Shown here piece by piece: positions 23,467 to 33,816 of a DNA stretch of 64,000 nucleotides. Below the pieces are notes generated by a model. That model was given only the letters and a program-made list of their open reading frames with translations. It ran no database searches and was not told the origin of the DNA. The stretch comes from Marasmius tenuissimus (lineage: Eukaryota > Basidiomycota > Agaricomycetes > Agaricales > Marasmiaceae). The stretch spans positions 3,658,001 through 3,722,000 of the forward strand of contig JAQOTA010000047.1 in assembly GCA_029532415.1 (NCBI GenBank). The letters are read 5' to 3'. The position numbers were made by a program, and so were the translations under genes. Each line of letters starts with the position of its first letter. Within the stretch, counting starts at the first letter, position 1.

Positions 23467-24656
23467 CGCTCAACCTACATTAGTTCGGACCTGGCTTATA
23501 TACTCCTCTCTTCCTATCACTTTCTTTCATCAGCGCAGATACGACGCCTTTGATTTGATCTAAGTGGGACTAACCTTCGCTAAAGGGTCACCATCAGTCG
23601 AGAAGCCGTCTGAATACCGGCAATAACTCGACTGGTTTATTTCCTTGTTATATATTCGCTATTGGACGTGTCTGTTGCCTCTTTGAACTCTACAGAAGTA
23701 TCTGAGCGGGGGGGCTTTTGGAGAGTAACATATTGCGGGCATCCTCCTTAGAGTCGGTCTGTGCTTGCCAATCATTTTCTCAGGCTCAAGGTTTTGATCC
23801 GCACCGTCTATTTCCTTCGCTGCCAGCACCACTTCGTTTCACATTTTGATTTTAATTCCGCTTGGTATGTTCTGTCCCTGTTTCGACCTTGATCACAATT
23901 TAGGCAACCCTAAAAAAAGCCAAACTGAGGCTAGATCGTCGTCGAACGCGGGCGTGGGAGAAACGGGCATGTGAGATGTGCACGGTGCCCTTCCTTATCG
24001 TCATGGTCTCAGCTCGGAGTCTGGTCATACCAGGATATTTACACATATTACTGTATGTCCTCACGTTGGATAGTCCTGTTCTACCTTTTAGTCGTAAGCC
24101 GAAGAGGACGATGGCTGATCGGAAGAAGAGCTACTCTGGATCTTTCTAGAGTTTTTCCTCGTGGTCTTCATCACTTTTCTCTCGATCCCCGGTCGTGACT
24201 CACAGCAATTTCCCTGCGACCTTAGATGGCCCCTGCAACGTGACCTGCTTGGAGTTTCGATAACCCGTGCCGAACAGTCTCGGAAATCCCCCGTAGAAAC
24301 GGGATATCGTCAACCGTGCTCACACTCCTTTCCTTGAATAATCTCCAACCCCCTGTGGTCTGATGACCCCTTCCCGGTCTCATGTACCGAACCTGCTGTC
24401 ACTTCTATCGTTCCCATCTTAATAGTTCAGACTCGTTCGCGCCACTCTGCTTGGGCCCCAACTGACACGATAGCTCCACCCACCTCCCTCTCCAGTCCCA
24501 GAACTTACGACACAGCTTTGTTGGCTACAGTGGAGTTCTTTCAAAGATACTAAAGCGATCATCGCGTTCATGACGATCAATCTCTCGGCATATTCCATTA
24601 ACCTTTCCATTCAAATTCTCAGCAACGAGATGCCGTGCACTCTCCGCCTTTTCAAT
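23467..24656. other. Upstream of G1; no supported gene
   Basis: About 1.2 kb with G1's promoter at the left end. The plus-strand ORF at 23971..24198 shows no domain. Confidence 0.35.
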
Positions 24657-25000
24657 CTATCGGAGGGGTGGCCCACGTGAGCTCCCAGTAAGTATTGCTG
24701 TGGCGATGTTTTCGAGCCAAATGAAGCTCTCAGTCCAACCCGCACCACTCGAACCAGTACCGATTATCACGGCTGGAGAAGGATCAATCAATACGTGTTG
24801 CGCAGCGTAGACGAGCCCCAAGACAAATGGTTGGCGGCCTACCACTTATCTTTTCGAACCGTGTCTTACAAGCGGTCATCCAGATGGCTGATGATACTTT
24901 GGGATGAATGAGGACGTTAGCCCAATAGATGAGGAACGCAATCACGAATGACTTCTTTTCCCAACCCCAAACGACGAGCATACCTAGGTGGTCGGAGTTG
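24657..25000 (-). pseudogene. Relic of a multi-spanning membrane protein gene (G7)
   Basis: Two minus-strand stretches look like pieces of the seven-TM genes nearby. One is MLVVWGWEKKSFVIAFLIYW, matching the R-x-W-A-V-W...K segment of G1-G3. The other is LGLVYAAQHVLIDPSPAVI with WTESFIWLENIATAILT. Splice sites between them are possible (GTAAGA...GGTAG), but I find no N-terminal core or C-terminal motif around them, so a decayed copy is likeliest. Confidence 0.35.
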
Positions 25001-25625
25001 CATAGTGATCCTGAATCCTCGGCTCATCAGCAACGGGAGACCCAGTGATGAACACTAAGTAATATTCCTCTCCCACGCTGATATAAACGCCGACAGTATC
25101 AACACCAGGTCGCGACTACCGGGATGAAAAACAGAAATCGAGGGTTGCCCTTGTGGTGGAGCTCTAGCGCTTGGATAGCTTAACGTATACCGATTGGCGT
25201 GTGGCGTATCTTTTCCACGGAGGACTCGAGTACTACAATCCTGCTTGAGCGCTTGATATCCATCACTGCACTTTTTTGCAGTGAATATTCTGAGGTGGAA
25301 GCGCTCTGGCGGGACGCCCAATACCTGTTGGTCATGCCTGGATACAGCCATGCACTGTGCTGCTGGATACAATCACACGTTGATATATAAGTTAGTTCTG
25401 AGGCGGTATCTTGTACTTAGTTAGTCCTTGAAATCAAGTGAGACGATCATGTTGCTTCGTCGTCGATAATATGTTGCTGTTGGATACGTTGTTGTTTGAT
25501 CCTCGCCGCATAGTACACTGTTTACTTAAAATCCGCACGAAGAGGGCATCGGGGCACCCCTCAGCTCGCCCCGCTCCCTGACCCCAACATGCGCGTTTTT
25601 CGTGTCGCATCCCTGCCCTTATTGT
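25001..25625. other. No supported gene
   Basis: About 0.6 kb. A minus-strand 105-codon ORF (25055..25372) shows no domain. It may cover the decayed 5' end of the G7 relic. Confidence 0.3.
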
Positions 25626-25898
25626 ATGCCTTCGAAGATCTCCCTCCTGAATATAACACTAACCATTTTGTTGTCTCATCTTAGAATCAATGCTTGCACT
25701 ATTCAAGCGACGTCTCCCCCCTTGAAGTCAACGATTCTTTACGCACCGCTTCAGCAAGGTCCGGGTGAAACGAATAGACTTCTTCTGATGAGAGTAGAAA
25801 ACTGTTATGATGATATCACCTGTGGCTGGAGGTTTCTCCCCCCGATCGAGGTGCCGGTCGCTTCAATACGGTCCTCGCGGCGAAGGAAAAGATTTTAG
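25626..25898 (+). CDS. Small secreted-type ORF, hypothetical, 90 aa
   Basis: From ATG 25626 the frame begins MPSKISLLNITLTILLSHL, a good signal peptide, then NACTIQATSPPLKSTILYA and LLLMRVENCYDDITCGW, ending in a basic SSRRRKRF. The T-x-Q-A-x-SPP...L-x-x-R pattern loosely recalls the ectodomain starts of class-1 PPxY-tail proteins. It could be a secreted protein, a first exon, or another ectodomain relic. No TM or stalk follows in frame. Confidence 0.3.
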   Translation: MPSKISLLNITLTILLSHLRINACTIQATSPPLKSTILYAPLQQGPGETNRLLLMRVENCYDDITCGWRFLPPIEVPVASIRSSRRRKRF

Positions 25899-26553
25899 CA
25901 GGTCTGTTCACACAATACCATGATAGATTCCGGCCGGAAGATTGATTCTGGTGCTAGTTTATTTATTGTTAGACAGACTCTGTGCGATAATACACATGTC
26001 GCGCCCTGTAAGCATAGAGTGCAGATGACAATAGTACTTTTTCGAGCATATGCGACCTCATTAGTTAAATTCGGGCTAGGCCTCAATTATGTCGCTCATG
26101 CACCAGCAATTGGGATAAGCGGAATGACATGGCGCGTCAGGGCTCAATGAAAAGCCCTCCAAAAGCTGTCGTTACTCGACGGCCTTATAAAATTACCATT
26201 AAAAGTTGTAATGCCGCGACATGAATCTCACCATGATAGAAGATGAACGAGGTCATCCTACCGAATTGTCTCAAATTCAGACCCATCCAGTCACGCTTCC
26301 TCAGTGATTAGAGTACTCGTTGGTTGGAATTAGTGGCAACATTTCGAACGGATTGTACTGGTAGATACGGGTGAGCTGCAACTCGACTGTATTGGAGCTA
26401 TCGGTGGAACCTAAAACTCACTGCTAAACGCGAGAGCCATAGCAAAGAGAGTTTCTTGGATATTCCTTCTGCCCCTGGTGATGACAGGTATAGTTAGTCG
26501 AGAAGCCTCGAGTCGAAGTCAGAAACGTTGATAACTTTGTAAGGCTGATGTAG
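25899..26553. other. Downstream region of broken gene G2
   Basis: About 0.65 kb. No supported gene; it should hold the 3' end of G2. Confidence 0.35.
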
Positions 26554-28761
26554 TCATTCACAGGCTGCCTCTGTACAGTCAGCCCTTGAATGTCGCGCCC
26601 TCGCGCCATCGAGCGCAGATAATGATGTCGTTGCTTCGGCCATCTGGAACCTCAATGTACTAAAGCTCAGGTTCGGAGTCCCCGTCGACAGCCGTGATTT
26701 CTTGGGTGTACCAGCCATGCGAATCATTAAGATGGCGTGGCTAGTGATGGTGGAATGAAAAACTCGCTCGAAGCTACAATAAACCTGATAAGTCAGAATC
26801 GGACAGACGCGGTGTCACAAAAGGAGTCTTACGCTGAAAGGAGATGAACAAGGTCGTCCTGGTAATGCCATGGCATCAGTATTGTGACCATCAGTAGGGG
26901 CAAGGGAGCACAAGATGGCAACTAACTGGCAGTACCAAGATCACAATGACGTTGACCAAAGATACGACTAGGGAAAGAAGCCTTGATTTCGCATATTCTT
27001 CAGGACAAAGGACAGTTCTTACGGAAGATAAGAGCAAAGTAGAGAGCACCTAGACAGAATTGAGAAAGTAGATTGGCGGTCAGCACATCTCTGACTCTAT
27101 TTGTACTCACCGTCACCATAGATAACTCTCATGAGCTTTGACCAACCCCCTTGGTGATCTATAAATCGACATTTAACAGATGGGTAGTCAAGAGATTGCA
27201 TGTCTCACAAGCTGTGATTCCTGGGATCATCATCATCAGGAACGTTCCTAGTTTCATTGTTGTCATTCGAAATGAACCCATTGAACGTATTATTGTGAAT
27301 TACTCACCTGTGTCGTAGACCATCATCATGACCCAACTGATGAAAAGCAAGGGGGCACACGGGATTGAATCCCTGACCGGGGGGGTAGGAGGGAGGGGGG
27401 TCGGTCGGGGGCCAGAAAAAAATTTTTGGAACCCCCAACATCAGAGATTTTGGAGGCCTTGGGGAAGGTTTGATGAGTTTTCTGTGATATAAAACACAGT
27501 GATTGGGTTTGATTTACACCCTACAGCAAGGATTATACACCCTGTGAGTGTTATGGCTTAGTTTTGGCCTAGGCTACATTTTAGGGAAAAGCGGCTGTAA
27601 TTGTACGTTGGGCCCATGATGCTGTCGTTCCTGTACTTTTTTACCACTTAACACAGCGAGATCGAGTAAGATACCTCATTTAGGGAGGAATTGTGTTCGG
27701 AAACTCGTTCCAAGGTTCATAATTGAAGTCAAGTTCAATACTGTTGACCGTCCACTCGAAGGCATGGGAAAGTATCAGGTGAAACTACTATATATGGTCC
27801 GTGAGAAGCTTACGTAGGGGAGGGAGGGTCTTTCCTGAGGGCGGCTCAGAGAAAATCAACCCTAGGTCTTTTTTTTTCGAGGGCGTGCCCCCTTGATGAA
27901 AAGAAGATTATTGCCTTTGACAATAAAGCAGCCCTTGTTTTCGTTGAGACCGAGCGGAGGACCGCCAACTATCGTCAGGTTCAATAAGGATTTGATGAGG
28001 GACTGAGTGGGGAGAAGAAAACCTACATTCCAGGTCAGCAATCCACCGGCTAAAAACAATGTACGCAGGTATCCAACATAGAGCGAAGAACATCACAAGA
28101 ACGTAAAGAAAGGATTTCTTCCCCAACCAGACGGCCCATAGCCGGAATGCTAGGGTAACTGGGAATGGTATAGTCAGACATCGTTGTTCATATAAAGAGG
28201 ATGCTCGTACTTTCCGAGATGACAACTCCAGTCATTGACAGCCCTGGAGGTGCTTTATGTCAGACCAGGACATACATCGCGAAGGCAAGGAGGTGCGTCC
28301 TACAGGCACTGATAGAGATTACGACTCGACACGAGTTTGGGTTGCTGGTATAAAAGACTTGACGGTAGACTTTGCCGTTAGAGTATCAGATCTCGTCTAC
28401 GGCGTGAATAATTGTGTTTGACTCACAATATGGGTGCAATATAACCGTGTCAAGGAACGGGAGGTAGCGCTGCACGAAGTAAAGAACCTGAAGAGCCGAA
28501 AGGGATCTAGGACTACCCCACATATATTTGATCTCGAGGGATAAATGAATGATCCAGTCGTAGACAAAAAATACAGATGCGCAAGCTTTGGAGGGAGCTT
28601 AAGATTGAATAGCTCGGGTGAATGATCGTCGAGGATCTCACCATCTAAGTACTTCAAAAAGAAATGAACATCGTCTTCATCACTCGGCACCAAAGGGAGC
28701 TCACTGAAGACAGGCGCTGGTGCTCGAAAGAGACGAGAAACTGGGCGAATTCCTCGGACAT
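26554..28761 (-). pseudogene. DUF6533 membrane protein gene G2, split by a hAT-type MITE
   Basis: Exon 1 starts at 28761 (MSEEFAQFLVSFEHQRLSS). A 10-nt micro-exon at 28642..28651 encodes YLD. Next comes the DUF6533 core (FFVYDWIIHLSLEIKYMWG, then YFVQRYLPFLDTV), then LAFRLWAVWLGKKSFLYVL and FALCWIPAYIVF. The exon with NKGCFIVKGNNLLFI stops at 27896, where a 548-bp element (27348..27895) intervenes. The same codon run resumes at 27347 with SWVMMMVYDT, as in paralog G3. Later exons give FLMMMIPGI, KLMRVIYGDG and SFERVFHSTITSHAILMIR, ending at 26554. Reading into the element adds a few basic residues and a stop. Unless the MITE is spliced out, the protein loses its C-terminal half. The rest of the gene looks intact, so the insertion is recent. 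Confidence 0.8.
27348..27895. mobile_element. hAT-type MITE, 548 bp, with 8-bp target duplication
   Basis: The ends are CAAGGGGGCAC and its reverse complement. The 8-bp ATGAAAAG occurs directly outside both ends (27340..27347 and 27896..27903). An 8-bp duplication with a short CA-R-GGG terminal repeat fits the hAT superfamily. There is no transposase ORF. One end is very G-rich (27380..27410). Removing the element and one ATGAAAAG restores alignment with the G3 exon. Confidence 0.9.
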
Positions 28762-29273
28762 TCGAGAATATCAAGCATACAGTAAGGCAATGAGTATTGT
28801 ATTGAGAACCGGGATGAAGAGAGGAATTGTAGGCAGACGGTTCCAGCCGTGAGTCGTATCGTAGAAGGGACGTGCAATCACGGCGGAAGCTATATACTTC
28901 GAGGAGTCTATTAAGACTCACATAAGCAAACAAAGAAACCCGATTTCATATAATTGCATGAAGAGAGAAAGCACAATCATCACACGATACTGAACTGTTG
29001 AAGAAGAGTTGTGAGAGAAAATTAAAGTTTGGTCGTCGACCGCACTGGGATTAATCATCTTCGTCCCTAATACAGAATCCGTGAGAGATAAACGGGTTTA
29101 GCGGCCTAGTGGAGTTGATCAGCCCCGCTCGGTGGCATTCTCATCTATAGATGTATTTTCACTTGGGATCAGTCTCCACATACCGCGATACTAAAGGGGC
29201 CATCATGATTAGGGAGATACGTATAATAAAGTATGTTACATACTGAGAGCTCCTGGTCAGTAGATTAAGTATT

Positions 29274-30926
29274 CTAGTAAGGTATTCCGCGAGAAAATTT
29301 ACACGGGATTCTCAAATCATCCTCTGAATGATTTGAAAGAACTCGAACCTCCAGGGCATCAAGCGCTCCTTCGTCCGTTTTCGATCCCACTGTATTATTG
29401 GTCAGATCCAGCGTCACCCTCCCCAATTGTGGAACTTTGGTCGAGCCAGCCATGCGGATGAGCAGAATGACATGGCTAGTGATGATTGAATGGAAAACCC
29501 TTTCGAAGCTGTGATCAAACCTTGTCAGATGAGCTGGGAAGATGCGATGGCACAACGGGAATCTTACGCTGACAAGAGATGAATAAGCTCATCCTAGCGG
29601 ACCAATGTCATCAGTGTTCTGATTGACGGTGGGCGTTAAGAGCGAATATACGACGAGAACACACCGGCAAGAGTAATATCACGACGACGTTGGCCACAGA
29701 CACGACTATCCAAACGGATATCAGTCCTCGATATTCTGAGTTAAGCGATGAGACCCACGGAATATCATAGCAAAGAAAATGGCTCCTGCGAGGAGGTTTA
29801 GTGTGTGGCAGAGCGCACACAGTTGGATGGACTCACCGTCACGGTAGATCACTTTCATGAGCTCCGACCTGCCACCTGTGCGATCTATTTAAGAATAATT
29901 GATCATCATGCTCGAATCATTGGGGTGCGATTTGCATCTTACAGGCCTTGAACCCTGGGATCATCATCATCACAAATGTTCCTGCAGCAGGTGGTCAGAC
30001 GGAATGAATGGATCAAAAGATATTCTCTGGTCAACTGACCTGTGTCGTACAACATCATCATAGACCAGCTGACAACAAGCAGGCTATTCCCTCTGATGAG
30101 GAAGCACCCCTTGTTGTCGTTGAGCCCCGGAGGGGGACTGCCAACTGAAGTCGCATTCAAACAGGTGATCTTGCTGGAAGAAATAGAAATGCAACTCACA
30201 TCCAAGTCCAGAGATGAACAGACCAAAGTAGACATATGCAGGTATCCAGCATGCAACGAAGAATATGACCAACATGTAAAGGAACGATCTCTTGCCCCTC
30301 CATACTGCCCACAGCCGGAACCCTAGAGTGACTGAAAACCAGGTATGGCTGAGCAACGTCGAGTTGGCGAACGGGAGAACGGAGACTTACTCTCTGAGAT
30401 GACTATCCCGGTTATTGACATCCCTGAAAGGGGTTATGGGTCAAACGCTAGGAGAACGAACGACAGGAGTTGGCCTACAACCACTGATCGAAATAATGAC
30501 TTGACACGAGTGTGGATTGGTCGTATTAAACACTTGGTGGTTAACTTGACGCTTGAGTTTTAGTACTGGGAACGAGGGTGATATTGAACTATCACTCACA
30601 GTAGTTATGGAGCACAACCGTGTCGAGGAACGGGAGGTAGCGCTGAACAAAGTACAAGATCTGGAGCGTTGAAAAGGATGACGGGGCCGTCCACATATAC
30701 TGGACCTCTAGGGAGAGGTGGACGATCCAGTCGTAAAGAAAGAGTGCAGATGCGCAGACTTCAGAAAGATTCAGACTGCGTAGTAGGGTTGAAATTCCAA
30801 TGGATATCCTACCATCGAGATACTACAAGATGTCAGAGGTTTACCGTTCCATTAGATTAGCTGACTTACTGAGGACAGGCGTTGGTGGTGAATAGAGGAA
30901 ACGAGCTGAGCTATCTCGTTCGACAT
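29274..30926 (-). CDS. DUF6533 multi-spanning membrane protein G3
   Basis: Exon 1 starts at 30926 (MSNEIAQLVSSIHHQRLSS). A 10-nt micro-exon at 30813..30822 encodes YLD. Then come the core LFLYDWIVHLSLEVQYMW and YFVQRYLPFLDTVVLHNY, GMSITGIVISEITLGFRLWA, YMLVIFFVACWIPAYVYFG, GCFLIRGNSLLVVSW with MMMLYDT, GTFVMMMIPGFKA, YRTGGRSELMKVIYRDGA, and IFFAMIFQYRG with VANVVVILLLP. The end is SFERVFHSIITSHVILLIR plus a ~55-residue polar tail. Introns are mostly 50-80 nt. It is the closest relative of G2, head to tail with it, so they arose by tandem duplication. About seven TM helices are expected. Its role is unknown; a surface receptor or sensor is only an inference from topology. Confidence 0.8.
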
Positions 30927-31313
30927 TTGAGAGCGGGCAGAAAAAAAAGAAGGTAATTATTAGAGAAAGGAGAATATACAGCCAAAAAATTTATGATGAC
31001 AGCCCCAGCCGTGTAGGCTCGTGGGGGGATAGCTATCACGATCGGTATTTTATACCTAAGTGTATTTGAGTTTGGGGCGGGAAGCGGAAGAATTCCGTTT
31101 GGAGCGTGTATGTAAGGATGTGCCCCTAGGTCACGGGACGATATACGAAGGGATGGGAATAACTAAGATCGGGAAGGGCGGAGTCTGTGGCGCGGCTAGT
31201 ACCTAGTTATAAATACGACCAGACTAGGTTATAGGCTTTTGGGAAGAAGAAACAATCGCGAGGGATAAGGTACATGAAAAATAGATCCAGGAAGGGGCGG
31301 CGCGGTCGAAGGA
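30927..31313. other. Promoter-sized gap upstream of G3
   Basis: About 0.4 kb between G3 (-) and a possible small plus-strand ORF. A TATAAATA box lies near 31210. Confidence 0.35.
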
Positions 31314-31601
31314 GTGGGAGGAGGCAACACCACTCAGGCTGTAAATTTACCATCTTCCTACCAAAACCTCTTCCAAACCACCTTGAACCTCTTCAACCTC
31401 TCCTCAAACATCTCCAAATCCACCTCGATTCACCCTCAAATCTGCCTCAACCCCCTAAGAGTAGCCGAAACATCTCCCGAAGACGCCGATCTCGCCATCC
31501 TTGTACCAACATATATTTTCCTATATATCGACAGCCAGCGGGATGCCATTGATCTCCCAAAGGGCTGTAATCCAATGACCCTTGCTTTGGAACCACTCTG
31601 A
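31314..31601 (+). CDS. Hypothetical small ORF, 95 aa
   Basis: Single-exon frame starting MGGGNTTQAVNLPSSYQNLF, with many Asn/Leu/Ser residues and a later stretch DADLAILVPTYIFLYID. A TATAAATA box lies about 100 bp upstream. No domain recognised. An overlapping frame starting at 31274 is basic and Pro-rich and looks like a shadow. It could be a genuine short protein or chance. Confidence 0.25.
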   Translation: MGGGNTTQAVNLPSSYQNLFQTTLNLFNLSSNISKSTSIHPQICLNPLRVAETSPEDADLAILVPTYIFLYIDSQRDAIDLPKGCNPMTLALEPL

Positions 31602-32020
31602 GCTTTGACAAAGTACGGTCTCTCCTCGACGGGCCAAGGTTAAAAGACGCCCATATCTCATTAGGGTGAGGGGGTCGTGTATGAGCGGGTGAGGTCGCAT
31701 CAATGGGCTGTTAGACTGTGAGACGAAGTCAAAGCCCCCAAATCGCGTCACTTGCCATGGTTATAGATAACTGTGCCGTGTTTCTCTGTTCATATCAGGT
31801 CGGGGGCCTTGTGGAAACACGTGTGAAACGTTTACATATGACCTTGGCGGGGGGGAGGGGTTGATAATATTGCAGCGACTTCGTGCCACCCGCCCTAACG
31901 TTTCAGTGCTGGGCGCACAGCGCTCGGCGCTATGCGATCGAAATGAAATTAGCGACTATAAAGAACGTCGAGTCCCACTATGAGTGGTTGAAGCTTTCGT
32001 CGTGATCCCCCAGAGCCCAT
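31602..32020. other. Gap upstream of the amine oxidase
   Basis: About 0.4 kb, probably the promoter of the gene at 32021. A GGGGGGAGGGG run sits near 31850. No gene seen. Confidence 0.4.
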
Positions 32021-33816
32021 ATGGATCGACTTTTACGCATTCTTCTCTTCGCCATATGTCTCTCACTACCCCTCGACGCCAGTCCAACCAAAGGCCCACG
32101 GCAAACTTCCAATGAACACCCTGTTTGCGTCGTTGGTGCAGGCCCGACTGGTCTAGCGGCAGCTCATGCACTGGAGAGGAAGAACTATCCCGTGGTCGTC
32201 TTCGAGAGAGAACCAGATGTCGGCGGGAAATGTGCTTCCTACTACGAGACTTCCAATCGGTGAGTAGCTCCTGCGCTAGCCAATTCAAACGTGTTCATAA
32301 CACTCACCGAACAATAGTTCCATTTTCAGTGCTATGGGTGCACTTCTAATTTCAAACGAGACGTATACCGAGACCGTTCCTATCGTTGAAGCAGCTGGAG
32401 TCCCATTCCACATTGCTAAAAGTGTAACCAGTGGCTACAATTATCCGCCCCTCGAGCTACCGACGAGCGGGCAGGACTCTGTGCCGTTGACACGAACACC
32501 CTCTCTCACGGAGCAACAGATCGGGCTCATGCGACAAGAGATTGTAAAGTATGTTACTTTCTGGCGAACCGAGTTTCAACCCAAGCACAGCACAATCCGC
32601 TACACGGTACGTACTCACTTGCGATAAGCGCTTTTTTCAATAATTGATTTGTCCCTCGATCCCGAGTTTAGAATGGGATACCCCTGGAGCTCAGCGTCCC
32701 AATGAGTGAATGGCTCTCGAGCAACGGCTATCAGGTCTTACCTGTAGTAATGCGCCAAGGCCTGGCGCTTGCTGGATACGACGATCTTGACAAGACAGCA
32801 GCGGTAGGTGTCCCTGGATGAGGTCGTCAGAATTCGTTTTGATAAACGTGATGATAGGTCTATGGGCTGCAATACTTCACTCCGGATATCTTGGCATACT
32901 TTGCGAACACGGGTGTAGTCAACTTCGTTGGTAAGATGTTGCCCCTCTATCGAGTTGAGTCGGACCACGGCTGATCCATTCATATTCCAGATTTCTATGC
33001 GGTTATGGCACACTATGCGAGCACCTTGAAGGGCCAGATTCTCAGAGATACAACTGTCACGAAAGTTGGTCAGTGTTGTGACGCATGATTTTGTCGATCG
33101 AAATGGCTAACCCTTCGATATCAATAGACCGCAGCGGCGATGCCCCCGTGGTTTCATATGTCACCAAAGGATCGACTGGGGTCCAAACCACAACGTGCTC
33201 CCGACTAATTCTCGCCATTCCACCTCTCATTGAAGCCTTGACTGAGCCTAATAACATCTCGCAACCCACTAGTCGGAGCGGCATCGCCATGGACCTATCC
33301 GACGCCGAACGAAACGTGTTTTCCAAAGTCGGAATGACATCGTACATCTCAGGCGCCGTTCGAATGCCAGACGTTCCAGTGAATATCACGTACTCCCAGC
33401 TGCCTACTCGTGATGTTGGCCAGCCAATCCTTGCTACGAAATGCTTCGTTGAGTCGAGCATTCTAACAACGTATTCGTGGGGCCCGTTCAAGGCTTATGG
33501 ACGGAGCGATATCTCGCTTGAAGAAGCCCGAAGGCTTCTCATTGAGACGTATTCTGCTCTCGATTTCGGACCTGCGGCGTCAGGGTCGACGGGAGAGAGT
33601 ATCAGGGTCACGATCAAGGATGAGGATATCCGAGACTTCAAAGAGTGGGATTACTTCCCCCGATTCCAGCCTGCGGACATAGCCGATGGCATATATGACA
33701 GATATAATGCACTCCAGGGTTACAAGAGCACATATTGGGCGAGCGGGTTGAACAGCTTTGAGCTCGTGGAGTTTGCGTTGCGGTCGGGGAGGGAGATTGT
33801 TGACACGTATCTCTAG
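32021..33816 (+). CDS. Secreted FAD-dependent amine oxidase-like protein, 499 aa
   Basis: Six exons: 32021..32259, 32318..32606, 32672..32803, 32858..32930, 32991..33068 and 33128..33816, totalling 1500 nt in frame. A signal peptide (MDRLLRILLFAICLSLPLDA) precedes a dinucleotide-binding fold: CVVGAGPTGLAAAHALE (GxGxxG at 39-44), the ribose-binding acidic residue in VVVFEREPD, then VGGKC. MGALLISNETY follows, as in fungal flavin amine oxidases. The C-terminus has YWASGLNSFELVEFALRSG, the usual FAD-contacting end. The family oxidises amines or amino acids with release of hydrogen peroxide. The substrate cannot be read from the sequence. Intron 2 has two in-frame acceptors 12 nt apart (exon start 32318 or 32330), so two isoforms differing by four residues are possible. 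It is the only metabolic enzyme in the window and appears intact. Confidence 0.9.

Noticed and set aside
27361..27420. G-rich run as a telomere- or quadruplex-related site
   Set aside because: It is simply one arm of the hAT-type MITE; no regular repeat unit.
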